In this document: positions 32,198 through 40,112 of the stretch, one piece after another
How the letters are laid out: every line of letters starts with the position of its first letter
How positions within the stretch are numbered: the stretch's first letter is position 1
DNA from: Lachnospiraceae bacterium
GTDB lineage: Bacteria > Bacillota > Clostridia > Lachnospirales > Lachnospiraceae
Assembly (NCBI GenBank): GCA_910574745.1
Contig: CAJTCE010000003.1
Location: forward strand, 97,134 to 161,133
Length of the DNA: 64,000 nt
Direction of reading: 5' to 3'
Position numbers and translations under genes: made by a program
The notes under the pieces: generated by a model
The model's input: only the letters and a program-made list of their open reading frames with translations
What the model was told of the DNA's origin: nothing
Databases searched by the model: none

Positions 32198-33421
32198 GAA
32201 AAATCCGGATACAGATGAAGCGTATCCATACCAGGTAGGATAATCCACAATCCCCGTTACAGGCAGCAGAAAGACTCTTTGAAAGGTTTCCACCGCTTCC
32301 TTGGTCCTCTCTCCGTAGATGCCGTCTGCAACAATTCTGGGAATGGCAGGATAGTTCTGGCTGATTCTGTTTAATTGTTCCTGAATCTGCATAACCTTTG
32401 CGCCCTGCGCCCCTACGGACAGATTGTAGCCGGGAAAAGAAGACGGTACACCTGAAACATATTCCGTTGAGTTGATGTACATATCATTTCCGTAATAATA
32501 CCGTATAATTTCAATAGCCGAATATCCTTCCTCTGCCAGATATTTGGATCCCCACTGCTTCAATCCGTCGCAGGTTACCCTGACTCCGTCGCAATAAGAA
32601 GTAAAGATAGGCTGTCTCACTCCCGGCCTTGAGAGGAAATTATTAAATATGGAATCCACCAGGTAGGAAATATTTTCATAGATATTCCTTCCATATATCC
32701 ATTTCTGGTCATATGCGGTGGAACTGGTAATGGTAAAATCCTTTCCCTGATTTCTGTACCACTCCGTGTAAACCCTGTTCAAGGTAAAGGACATAATGCA
32801 TAAAATATTGGCATAAATTGCCGCCTCCGGCCATGTGGCATAAATTTCGCAGCTTGCCACATTCTTAATATAATCTTTATACTTCACATAATAGTTAGGC
32901 GCAGAACTGTCATTGGGATTTCCATCATGAACAATAATATATTCCGGAATTACAACACGGCTTAAAACAATTTCCCCGCTTTCATCCATCGGTTTAATTT
33001 CATCCTCCGGAATTTTGGGCGGATAATCATAACACAGGGTATGGGGTGCAATCGTCACATCATCGCTTACAAGATCCGGCTCTTCCACAGGATTCATGGA
33101 TATATTCTGTATGGAAAGCTCATCTGCCAACAATTCACTGGCAACTACTTGTACCGGTTCATACCCCGGGGCAGATACCGATATATTATATTCCGCATAG
33201 GGTCTTAAGTCCTGAGGCTCTAAGCTCAATTCTACAGGCGGTGCCGGAAGCGTCAGCCGCTCCGTCTGTCCGCTTTCATTTGTAGTAATTTCCTCCAGAG
33301 TATTTTCGGGATCTGTTGTATAAGAAATCCGTACTGTAGCATTTTGTACCGGAATCAACCCGATCGCACTGGTTACCTCAATAATCAATTGTCCCCTTGC
33401 AGTGTTATCATTTTCAGGCAT
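32081..33421 (-). pseudogene. SpoIID-like/peptidoglycan-binding protein gene truncated by the prophage
   Basis: 446-residue frame from ATG at 33419-33421. Order: an N-terminal beta-sandwich/carboxypeptidase-regulatory-like part (about 1-110); a SpoIID-like domain (A-S-C-E-I-Y-A-T-W-P-E-A-A-I-Y-A-N) about 150-310; a peptidoglycan-binding motif (Q-E-Q-L-N-R-I-S...D-G-I-Y-G-E-R-T-K-E-A-V) about 325-390. After D-Y-P-T-W-Y the last ~50 residues are read from phage DNA, antisense to the recombinase end. Family members normally continue, so the original 3' end was split off by integration. The protein could still be made with an altered tail. Confidence 0.75.
32198..32250. other. Probable right attachment site (attR)
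   Basis: Directly after the recombinase stop, the host reading frame on minus enters a region unlike its family after Y-P-T-W-Y (about 32240-32250). Serine recombinases use short att cores inside host genes. The core should lie here, but needs the left junction to fix. Confidence 0.5.
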
Positions 33422-33465
33422 AAAAAACCTCTGCACTTTTTTATTACTATATGCAGAGGTTTTTT
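33422..33465 (-). terminator. Terminator holding the SD of the SpoIID-like gene
   Basis: CCTCTGCA/TGCAGAGG arms, then six T on minus: a terminator for the ABC permease gene. The AGAGG in the right arm is also the SD of the ATG at 33419-33421, so hairpin formation would hide it. It works on plus as well. Confidence 0.75.
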
Positions 33466-33490
33466 AATTTCACACCATTTTATGGGGAAA

Positions 33491-34330
33491 TTACTCCAAA
33501 TTCAGTTTTTTCTCAAGAAAATACTTGTTTGCAAAGTAAAGTCCTATAATCATCCCGATTGTAATGACAAGCCCGATAACAGCCATAAGGTTCATGGTAA
33601 ATTGGGATGGAAGATTTTCCGATACCAGGGCAATCGGAATGGATATCATATTTACCACCAGGCTCTTTACCATATTAAAACCGATTAAAATGAATACCGC
33701 CACCAAAAACTTCCGTTTCTTACTAAGCTGACCGATTCCGACCGCCGCATACATTAACAGGAGCTCTGCTATAGGCCAAAAGACTGCTGCCAACATAGTA
33801 CAGATAAAGAAAGGAGATAGTTCCATGAAATCTTCATCCCGAAACATCCAGCGCAACGCTTCAAAAAATTCCTTAAATGCATCCCAGAAGTCCGAAATTT
33901 GGATTTCCCCCGCATTGACAACCATGGCCAATATCATACCAATAATACTTGCGACTACAACTATCCAGATCAAAAACTGCCAGATTACCCCCACAATCAG
34001 TTTGGAAAAAATCAAATCTGTACTTTTAACAGGCAGCGTATTCATCAAATAGCCGTGGTCGGTAAATAAATTTTTGTAATATCTGTAAAAAAAGAAATAT
34101 CTTACCACAAGTACCACGCCTATAATGCCGAATACAAGCATCATAAAATAAAACGCAATCATTGTTGCCGTAAAGCCTTCCATAACGTCATTCATTCTGG
34201 AATTCCCTCTCCAGATATCCATACTGAATATGATCATTCCTATGATCGCCAGTCCCACAACGACAATGCTGCAGACTGTTCCCACAGCCCATGTATCTTT
34301 CCACTCAGACTTGATTAGTTTCTTTAACAT
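33491..34330 (-). CDS. ABC transporter permease (ABC-2 type)
   Basis: 279 aa with about six hydrophobic segments (residues ~20-45, 60-85, 105-130, 170-195, 205-230, 245-270). Overlaps the ATPase gene by 7 bp. Partner of the ATPase in a GntR-controlled operon of the YtrA/BcrA type. Substrate unknown; possibly peptide antibiotics or lipid II-binding agents. Confidence 0.8.
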   Translation of the reverse strand: MLKKLIKSEWKDTWAVGTVCSIVVVGLAIIGMIIFSMDIWRGNSRMNDVMEGFTATMIAFYFMMLVFGIIGVVLVVRYFFFYRYYKNLFTDHGYLMNTLPVKSTDLIFSKLIVGVIWQFLIWIVVVASIIGMILAMVVNAGEIQISDFWDAFKEFFEALRWMFRDEDFMELSPFFICTMLAAVFWPIAELLLMYAAVGIGQLSKKRKFLVAVFILIGFNMVKSLVVNMISIPIALVSENLPSQFTMNLMAVIGLVITIGMIIGLYFANKYFLEKKLNLE

Positions 34331-35334
34331 GCGAACACCTCCCTAAAATAAGAATCCACCGTTTTACCAAACTGTGCCCGGATATTATCCACGGTACTCT
34401 GTACCACCAGCTGCCCGTTCTTAATGAAAATCACATCGTCCAGAATATTTTCTATATCCGAGATCAAATGTGTACAGATCAGAAGAGACGCTTCGGGATT
34501 ATAATTGGTCAAAATAGTGCGCAGAATATAATCCCTTGCTGCCGGATCCACGCCCGCAATGGGTTCATCCAAAATATAAAGCTGTGCGGAGCGGCTCATA
34601 ACTAATATCAGCTGCACCTTTTCCTTTGTGCCCTTTGAAAGGGTTTTTAACCTGGCGTTGGAAGGGATTCCCAAAGCCTGCAACATGGCATAAGCCCTGT
34701 CCGCATGAAAATCTGCATAAAATTCGGCAAAAAAAGCAACCAGGCTTTTTACATCCTTCTGGGCTTCTAAATAAGTGCGCTCAGGCAGGTAAGATACAAT
34801 GGATTTCGTGTAAGGCCCCGGTGCGCTTCCGTTAATCAAAACCTGTCCCTCCGTAGGCGTTAAAAGTCCGTTAATCAGCTTGATCAATGTGGTTTTCCCG
34901 CTGCCGTTAGGACCCAAAAGCCCTACAATGTGACCTTTCTCAATTCTTAAATTCATCTGATTTAACGCCGGAACTCCCATGTTATAACATTTTGTCAAAT
35001 TTCGGCATTCCAGTAAAGAATGCCCTTCCCCGCTTTTCTCCATAGGCTCCATAATGAATCTGACCGGCGGTCTGTTCATCTGATATCCATAAGGCGGCAG
35101 CCCATTCATGGGTCCACCATTTACCGGCATTCCATTCATGGGTGTTCCGTTTATGGGCGCTCCGCTTACCGGCATTCCATTCATGGGCGTTCCGTTCATG
35201 GGCGCTCCGCTTACCGGCATTCCGTTCATGGGCGTTCCGTTCATGGGCGCTCCGCTTACCGGCATTCCGTTCATGGGTACTCCGTTCATGGGTGTTTCAT
35301 TCATAGGCGTTTCGTAATTGTTCTGCTCACTCAT
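34324..35334 (-). CDS. ABC transporter ATPase with repetitive N-terminus
   Basis: 336 aa from ATG at 35332-35334 (GGAGGGG upstream). Residues 1-85 are repeats of P-M-N-G-x-P-M/V-N/S-G. The ATPase follows: Walker A G-P-N-G-S-G-K-T, signature T-L-S-K-G-T-K-E (variant of LSGGQ), Walker B L-Y-I-L-D-E-P, then an H-loop. The tail-like repeat is unusual for this family and is low complexity. Confidence 0.88.
   Translation of the reverse strand: MSEQNNYETPMNETPMNGVPMNGMPVSGAPMNGTPMNGMPVSGAPMNGTPMNGMPVSGAPINGTPMNGMPVNGGPMNGLPPYGYQMNRPPVRFIMEPMEKSGEGHSLLECRNLTKCYNMGVPALNQMNLRIEKGHIVGLLGPNGSGKTTLIKLINGLLTPTEGQVLINGSAPGPYTKSIVSYLPERTYLEAQKDVKSLVAFFAEFYADFHADRAYAMLQALGIPSNARLKTLSKGTKEKVQLILVMSRSAQLYILDEPIAGVDPAARDYILRTILTNYNPEASLLICTHLISDIENILDDVIFIKNGQLVVQSTVDNIRAQFGKTVDSYFREVFAC
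35108..35325. repeat. Tandem repeats coding the P-M-N-G tail
   Basis: About seven imperfect 30-bp units (such as GGCATTCCATTCATGGGCGT) in 63-bp higher-order copies. All keep frame in the ABC ATPase gene. They look like slippage-prone coding repeats, not a CRISPR array. Confidence 0.85.
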
Positions 35335-35704
35335 TTTCGTCCCCTCCATCTACTTTCGCACCTGCCAGGGCAAGCGCTTCCTTTTTCTCATATCCAATCT
35401 CTTTCATTTTCGTAAAAAACTGTTCTATACAGACATCCGCCAGCTCTTTTTCCTTCCGGCTGATAATCCCCGGATTGTCTGCAACCGTTCTTCCGTTTGT
35501 CCTCATTGTAACAATTAACCCCATCTGTTCTAAATTGGCAAAAGCTCTCTGCATCGTATTGGGATTTACTCCTGCTTCCGCCGCAAAATCCCTGACGCTT
35601 GGCAGCCTTTCCCCTGGTTTATATTCTCCTGCAATGATCTTGCTTTGTAGAATCTCCACAAGCTGAATATAAATGGGCCGATCTCCATCCAGATTCCAAG
35701 CCAT
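35327..35704 (-). CDS. GntR-family regulator (YtrA-like)
   Basis: 125 aa. W-N-L-D-G-D-R-P-I-Y-I-Q-L start, wHTH with L-P-S-V-R-D-F-A-A-E-A-G-V-N-P-N-T-M-Q-R-A near residues 35-60, no long effector domain: YtrA type. Overlaps the ATPase start by 8 bp. Likely autorepressor acting at 35765-35786. Confidence 0.88.
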   Translation of the reverse strand: MAWNLDGDRPIYIQLVEILQSKIIAGEYKPGERLPSVRDFAAEAGVNPNTMQRAFANLEQMGLIVTMRTNGRTVADNPGIISRKEKELADVCIEQFFTKMKEIGYEKKEALALAGAKVDGGDENE

Positions 35705-35764
35705 ACAATACCTCCTCTCTGTTCCTTAACAATTTCCGGTTACAGGAACTGTCTTATTGTATTG

Positions 35765-35786
35765 TTGTATTACTTATTTAATACAA
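35765..35786. promoter_or_regulatory. Palindromic operator upstream of GntR operon
   Basis: Perfect inverted repeat TTGTATTA/TAATACAA with 6-bp centre, 61 bp upstream of the GntR start; an AATACAATAAG half site is close by. Probable GntR site. No gene is convincing in 35705-35990. Confidence 0.7.
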
Positions 35787-35990
35787 TATATCAGATTGCG
35801 GAAAATGTCAATACTTAAATACACATTATTTTTTATTCAACATATTTTATTTTTAATGATAGAAAAGCCCGGCCATTCCTTATTAAGCTGACAGCATATC
35901 TATTCTTACCAATTACTTCTGCAATATTACCGACAGCACCAAAATTCTTTTCTCCATGGCCGGACTGTTTTTCGAATATCATGTTTATTT

Positions 35991-36704
35991 TTAAATATAG
36001 TAAATTTCTACGGCGCCGAAATTCACATTTCCTTTTAAATATAATTGTTTTCCGCTCTCCGTCCACTTGCTCTCTCCGCGTTCCTCCACACCGCCAAAGT
36101 TGCTGGTAATATTGTTTTCAACCTTCCAGGCTTTGGGAACATACAATTTCATGGCTCCAAAGGAAACATCCACACAAAGCTCCGCGGAAGCATTCTGGAT
36201 GATCGCATTGTCAAAGTATACCACCAGTGCTCCAAAGGAAGCGCTCAAATCCCCACTCACAAAATTATCGCTTTCTACATATTTTACTGCCGAGCCAAAT
36301 TTCAGGCTGACTTCAATACGGTCGCAGTCCTGACTGTCCACAACCTGCTCATACTGCCCTATCCCTCTATGGCTTTCTCTTCTCTCCCGCCTTATCTTTC
36401 TGATTTTATCTCCTAAAAGGAGATTCACTCCCACGGACAAAAGCAGCGCCACAAGCAATATCTGCAAAGGATTCACAGGCAAAATTCCCATTTCCTGTGA
36501 AAACATAATAATAAAAAAGGCTGCCGAAAAGCAAATGCCTTCCACATGAAAGGAAACTACACTTTTAATCAGAATCGCAGCCAAAACAATGCCAATCAGC
36601 AGCCGGAACACTCCGATTCCCGGATCAAGTCCAAAGCTGTGCAGAAGCACCATCCCCGCTGCCATTATCAATACAAGTCCCCAGAAAATATTATTTTTTT
36701 TCAT
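35991..36704 (-). CDS. LiaF-like membrane protein
   Basis: 237 aa. N-terminal 4 hydrophobic segments (about 5-25, 30-50, 52-68, 75-92), then a beta-rich cytoplasmic C-terminal domain with S-F-G-A and N-F-G-A/G repeats (S-x-x-F-G-A-x-x-x-Y), the pattern of LiaF/cell-wall-antibiotic-response proteins. Adjacent to a LytTR regulator, 2 bp away. Confidence 0.82.
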   Translation of the reverse strand: MKKNNIFWGLVLIMAAGMVLLHSFGLDPGIGVFRLLIGIVLAAILIKSVVSFHVEGICFSAAFFIIMFSQEMGILPVNPLQILLVALLLSVGVNLLLGDKIRKIRRERRESHRGIGQYEQVVDSQDCDRIEVSLKFGSAVKYVESDNFVSGDLSASFGALVVYFDNAIIQNASAELCVDVSFGAMKLYVPKAWKVENNITSNFGGVEERGESKWTESGKQLYLKGNVNFGAVEIYYI

Positions 36705-36706
36705 AC

Positions 36707-37165
36707 TTATCCTCTCCTTTTCTCTGCCATATAATCTCTTAGCATTTTATAATACTGTCTTGACACATAAACCTGTTTGTGGGAATCCCTGAATTCCACC
36801 ATACTGGAAGCCGTAATATTCCTGGTTATGGAAAAAATGTGATTGCAGTTTGCAATGGTTGATTTGGATATTCTCATAAAATATCCCGGAAGCATTTCCT
36901 CAAGCTCATAAAGCTTATAATCCGTCTCCAGCATCTTGTCGCAGGTATGGGCGAAAATAACTTTGTTTTCCGTTTCAAAAAACAAGATATCCGAAAGGGG
37001 AAGAAAAAATTCTCTTTCCTTCTGCCTCACATTCAACATAGTCGGCGTTTCATGCTCTCCCAAAATCCGCTCTTTTAAGAAAACCACTTCTTCATTCCAG
37101 ACAGGCGCCCGTATGATCACTTCCTGCTCTTTCAGATTTTCATCAATCTCAATTTTGATTTTCAC
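36707..37165 (-). CDS. LytTR-family transcriptional regulator
   Basis: 152 aa from GTG at 37163-37165 (GGAGGG upstream). C-terminal LytTR domain with I-L-F-F-E-T-E-N-K-V and F-M-R-I-S-K-S-T-I-A-N-C-N-H-I, no receiver domain. Pair with the LiaF-like gene is common in clostridia. Two LytTR-like direct repeats lie just upstream (37227-37257). Confidence 0.88.
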   Translation of the reverse strand: MKIKIEIDENLKEQEVIIRAPVWNEEVVFLKERILGEHETPTMLNVRQKEREFFLPLSDILFFETENKVIFAHTCDKMLETDYKLYELEEMLPGYFMRISKSTIANCNHIFSITRNITASSMVEFRDSHKQVYVSRQYYKMLRDYMAEKRRG

Positions 37166-37226
37166 TTTCTTCCCTCCATGGGGCAATCATATCAGCCACA
37201 GTCAAAAAAGTAAATGGGCTTTGACT

Positions 37227-37257
37227 AAGTGGTAATCAGTTAAAATCCAAGTGGTAA
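37227..37257. promoter_or_regulatory. Direct repeats, candidate LytTR binding sites
   Basis: Two identical 9-bp AAGTGGTAA copies spaced 22 bp apart (37227-37235 and 37249-37257), about two helical turns, typical spacing for LytTR dimers. Lies 62 bp upstream of the LytTR gene start. Confidence 0.6.
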
Positions 37258-37270
37258 GCTTTTAAAAACA

Positions 37271-37318
37271 AAAAGGAGAAAGAAAAACCGAAGCATCCGG
37301 CTTTTCTTTCTCCTTTTA
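37271..37318 (-). terminator. Terminator of ilvE
   Basis: A 16-bp stem AAAAGGAGAAAGAAAA/TTTTCTTTCTCCTTTT around a CCG/CGG-containing loop. Downstream of ilvE (minus), and probably bidirectional. Confidence 0.85.
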
Positions 37319-37344
37319 TAATTGTTAAGACCAGCAAATCCTCC

Positions 37345-38370
37345 TTATTCAATCACTTTAATCCATCCTTCAGGCGCTTCCATGCGTCCCATCTGGATTC
37401 CTGTCAATGTATCATACAGCTTTCTGGTAACAGGACCCATCTCCTCCATTCCGCTTGGGAAACAGATTTCCTTTCCGTGGTCGTTGATCTTTCCAACAGG
37501 AGATATAACCGCAGCAGTTCCGCAAAGTCCGCATTCCGCCATATCCTTCACTTCATCAAAGTATACTTCTCTCTGTTCAACTTCCATTCCCAGAATATGC
37601 TCCGCAACATACATTAAGGAACGGCGTGTGATAGAAGGAAGAATGCTGTCAGACTTAGGCGTCACAACTTTTCCGTCCTTTGTTACAAAAATGAAGTTTG
37701 CACCGCCGGTTTCCTCTACCTTTGTACGGGTAGCGGCATCCAGATACATATTTTCGTCAAAGCCCTGTCTGTGGGCATCCATAATTGCATAGAGACTCAT
37801 AGCGTAATTTAATCCTGCTTTAATATGTCCCGTTCCGTGAGGCGCAGCTCTGTCATAATCACAAACCCTGATTGTAATGGGCTTTGCACCGCCTTTAAAG
37901 TAAGGACCTACCGGCGTGGTAAAAATACGGAACTGATATTCGTCGGCCGGCTTTACACCGATAACCGGATTGCTTCCGAACATATAAGGACGGATATACA
38001 AAGTAGCTCCTGAACCGTAAGGAGGCACATAAGTTTCATTTGCCTTTACAACATCTACAACAGCCTGTACAAATCTATCCTCGGGAAACACGGGCATTTC
38101 CAGCCTCACACAGCTGTCCTTCATACGTGAGGCATTTAAGTCCGGGCGGAAACATACAATCTTCCCATCTTCCGTCGTATATGCCTTTAAGCCTTCGAAG
38201 CAGGTCTGGGCATACTGCAAAACACCGGCACATTCACTGATCACCACATTAGCATCAGAAGTTAATGTACCTTCATCCCATGCCCCATCCTTAAAATTAG
38301 ATACGAATCGTTTGTCCGTCTGGATGTATGAAAATCCCAGATCTGACCAGTCAATGTCTTTCTTTTCCAT
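37345..38370 (-). CDS. ilvE: Branched-chain amino acid aminotransferase
   Basis: 341 aa from ATG at 38368-38370. Contains F-E-G-L-K-A-Y, R-P-Y-M-F-G, G-T-G-H-I-K-A-G-L-N-Y-A (PLP Lys), and E-x-G-G-A-N-F-I-F motifs of fold-type IV transaminases. Makes Leu, Ile, Val from their keto acids, or reverses. Monocistronic by spacing. Confidence 0.93.
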   Translation of the reverse strand: MEKKDIDWSDLGFSYIQTDKRFVSNFKDGAWDEGTLTSDANVVISECAGVLQYAQTCFEGLKAYTTEDGKIVCFRPDLNASRMKDSCVRLEMPVFPEDRFVQAVVDVVKANETYVPPYGSGATLYIRPYMFGSNPVIGVKPADEYQFRIFTTPVGPYFKGGAKPITIRVCDYDRAAPHGTGHIKAGLNYAMSLYAIMDAHRQGFDENMYLDAATRTKVEETGGANFIFVTKDGKVVTPKSDSILPSITRRSLMYVAEHILGMEVEQREVYFDEVKDMAECGLCGTAAVISPVGKINDHGKEICFPSGMEEMGPVTRKLYDTLTGIQMGRMEAPEGWIKVIE

Positions 38371-38503
38371 GTTTTTTCTTCCTTTCTTTCCTCCGCCCTT
38401 AGGGCTTTTCATGCATCTTGTCATGCAATTTTTTTCATTATCATTCTTTTATGTGGAAATGTCAAGATTTTGCTATATCTGACATGGCATCCATTACCTG
38501 TAG

Positions 38504-38995
38504 TTATACCTTTCTCTCATAGGTTACATAGTTGTAGCAAATATCAAAATAAGTCTGTTCCTCAGACTCCTTTGTTATCTGCCATTCTTTGTCCTCATCC
38601 AGATTGGGAAAATAGGTGTCCGCCTCATAAATTCCGTCGATTTTGGTAATCACAGCCTTACTGCAATAGGGCAGAAGCTGGCGGTAAATGCTTTCCCCAC
38701 CTACCACGTATATCTGTTTGTCCCCATAGCGCTTTAACTCTTCCCTTAATTCCTCTATGGAATGCACTACAACTGCTCCTTTAACCTGATAGTCCCTCGT
38801 TTTTGTCATAACAATATTGACCCGGTTTGCCAAGGGCTGTCCCTGGGGAAAGCTTTCTAAAGTTTTCCGCCCCATCACAATGACATTGTCCGTTGTCAGA
38901 CGCCTGAAATTCTTCATGTCATTGGGAATCCGTACAAGCAGCTTATTCTGATATCCAATGGCCCAGTTTTTGTCCACCGATACAATTAAATTCAT
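38504..38995 (-). CDS. folA: Dihydrofolate reductase
   Basis: 163 aa from ATG at 38993-38995. N-terminal N-L-I-V-S-V-D-K-N-W-A-I-G-Y, then V-M-G-R-K-T-L-E-S-F and V-V-G-G-E-S-I-Y motifs. Reduces dihydrofolate to tetrahydrofolate with NADPH. 40 bp upstream of it is thyA, which produces dihydrofolate: natural pair. Confidence 0.95.
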   Translation of the reverse strand: MNLIVSVDKNWAIGYQNKLLVRIPNDMKNFRRLTTDNVIVMGRKTLESFPQGQPLANRVNIVMTKTRDYQVKGAVVVHSIEELREELKRYGDKQIYVVGGESIYRQLLPYCSKAVITKIDGIYEADTYFPNLDEDKEWQITKESEEQTYFDICYNYVTYERKV

Positions 38996-39098
38996 GAAAA
39001 ACTCTCCTTCAAAAAAATCTGTTTGCTTCCTATTCTTGTTCACATGCCTTCTTTGCATTCAATTTATTCAAAAAAGGCTTTCTCTTATATGTATCCTT

Positions 39099-39947
39099 TT
39101 AAATTGCCACCGGAATGTTTTTAACCTGAGGACCGGTAACATAATTGACAGCCTTCACATCGTCCCTTGAAAATTCATAAAAATCCCGAATCTGTGGATT
39201 CAGCCAGAATTCCGGCGCAGGCTGGGGTTCTCTTTCAATCAACTCTTTAATAATCGGGATATGACGGTCATAAATATGAGCGTCCGCTATGACATGTACC
39301 AATTCTCCCACATTCATATCACATACCCGCGCAAGCATATGCATAAGCACTGCATATTGGGCCACATTCCAGTTATTTGCCGTCAGCACATCCTGGGAGC
39401 GTTGGTTTAATATCCCGTTTAAGGTCAACTTATCCTCTCCCTTATTTTGCGTAACATTAAAAGTCATGCTGTAAGCGCAGGGATACAGATTCATTTCATG
39501 TAAGTCCTGATGCACATAAATATTGGTCATGATCCTCCGGCTGTAGGGATTGTTTTTCAAATCATAAATAACCCTGTCTACCTGGTCCATCATCCCTTCC
39601 TTGTATTGGTGTTTAACGCCCAGCTGATACCCGTATGCCTTTCCGATAGAGCCGTTCTCATCCGCCCATTCATCCCAGATATGGCTGTGCAGATCATGAA
39701 TATTATTGGACTTTCTCTGCCAAATCCAAAGCATTTCATCCGTAGCGCTCTTTAAGGGGGTAGGCCTCAAGGTCAAAAGAGGAAATTCCCCGGATAAATC
39801 ATAACGGTTTACAACGCCGAATTTTTTGATGGTATAGGCAGGCGTTCCATCTTCCCAGTGAGGTCTTACCTTCTCTCCCTCAGTGCTGGTGCCGTTTTCC
39901 AGAATATCCCTGCACATATTGATAAACACTGTGTCCGCATAGCTCAT
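39099..39947 (-). CDS. thyA: Thymidylate synthase
   Basis: 282 aa. Catalytic Y-P-C-A-Y near residue 155 with Cys; R-R-I-M-T-N dUMP-binding; S-Q-D-V-L-T-A-N-N-W-N-V-A-Q-Y and H-I-Y-D-R-H motifs. Methylates dUMP to dTMP, making dihydrofolate for folA. Confidence 0.94.
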   Translation of the reverse strand: MSYADTVFINMCRDILENGTSTEGEKVRPHWEDGTPAYTIKKFGVVNRYDLSGEFPLLTLRPTPLKSATDEMLWIWQRKSNNIHDLHSHIWDEWADENGSIGKAYGYQLGVKHQYKEGMMDQVDRVIYDLKNNPYSRRIMTNIYVHQDLHEMNLYPCAYSMTFNVTQNKGEDKLTLNGILNQRSQDVLTANNWNVAQYAVLMHMLARVCDMNVGELVHVIADAHIYDRHIPIIKELIEREPQPAPEFWLNPQIRDFYEFSRDDVKAVNYVTGPQVKNIPVAI

Positions 39948-40112
39948 ATGGTTGTAAAATTCCTTTCCCTGATAGTCCGTCTTAATCTTTAATAAAAATT
40001 ACTAATTTTGCTTACTTCGATATTTACTCTTTTCTAAGTTTGCTTTCTCTTATTTTAATTTCTTTTATTTCGTTTTCTCCATTCCTTGTCCCTGCTTCAT
40101 GCCCTTTGGCTT

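Larger units (their letters stand above)
1..32245. mobile_element. Siphovirus-type prophage, right part (left end outside window)
   Basis: A continuous block of phage genes runs from the left edge to a large serine recombinase at 30659-32197. Almost all are on the minus strand in the order early, packaging, head, tail. The lysogeny genes (repressor, small accessory proteins, recombinase) and one isolated small gene are on plus. The right boundary is placed by the recombinase end and by the point near 32,235-32,250 where a host SpoIID-like/peptidoglycan-binding reading frame stops looking like its family. The left attachment site, rest of the tail, and lysis genes lie outside the window. The exact crossover base is inferred, not seen, because the left junction is missing. 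Confidence 0.93.

Noticed and set aside
35108-35325. CRISPR-like repeat array
   Set aside because: Units are coding, head to tail with no unique spacers, and keep frame in the ABC ATPase.
35833-36066. Minus-strand ORF of 77 aa
   Set aside because: Overlaps the end of the LiaF-like gene, has no clear SD and no recognisable features.
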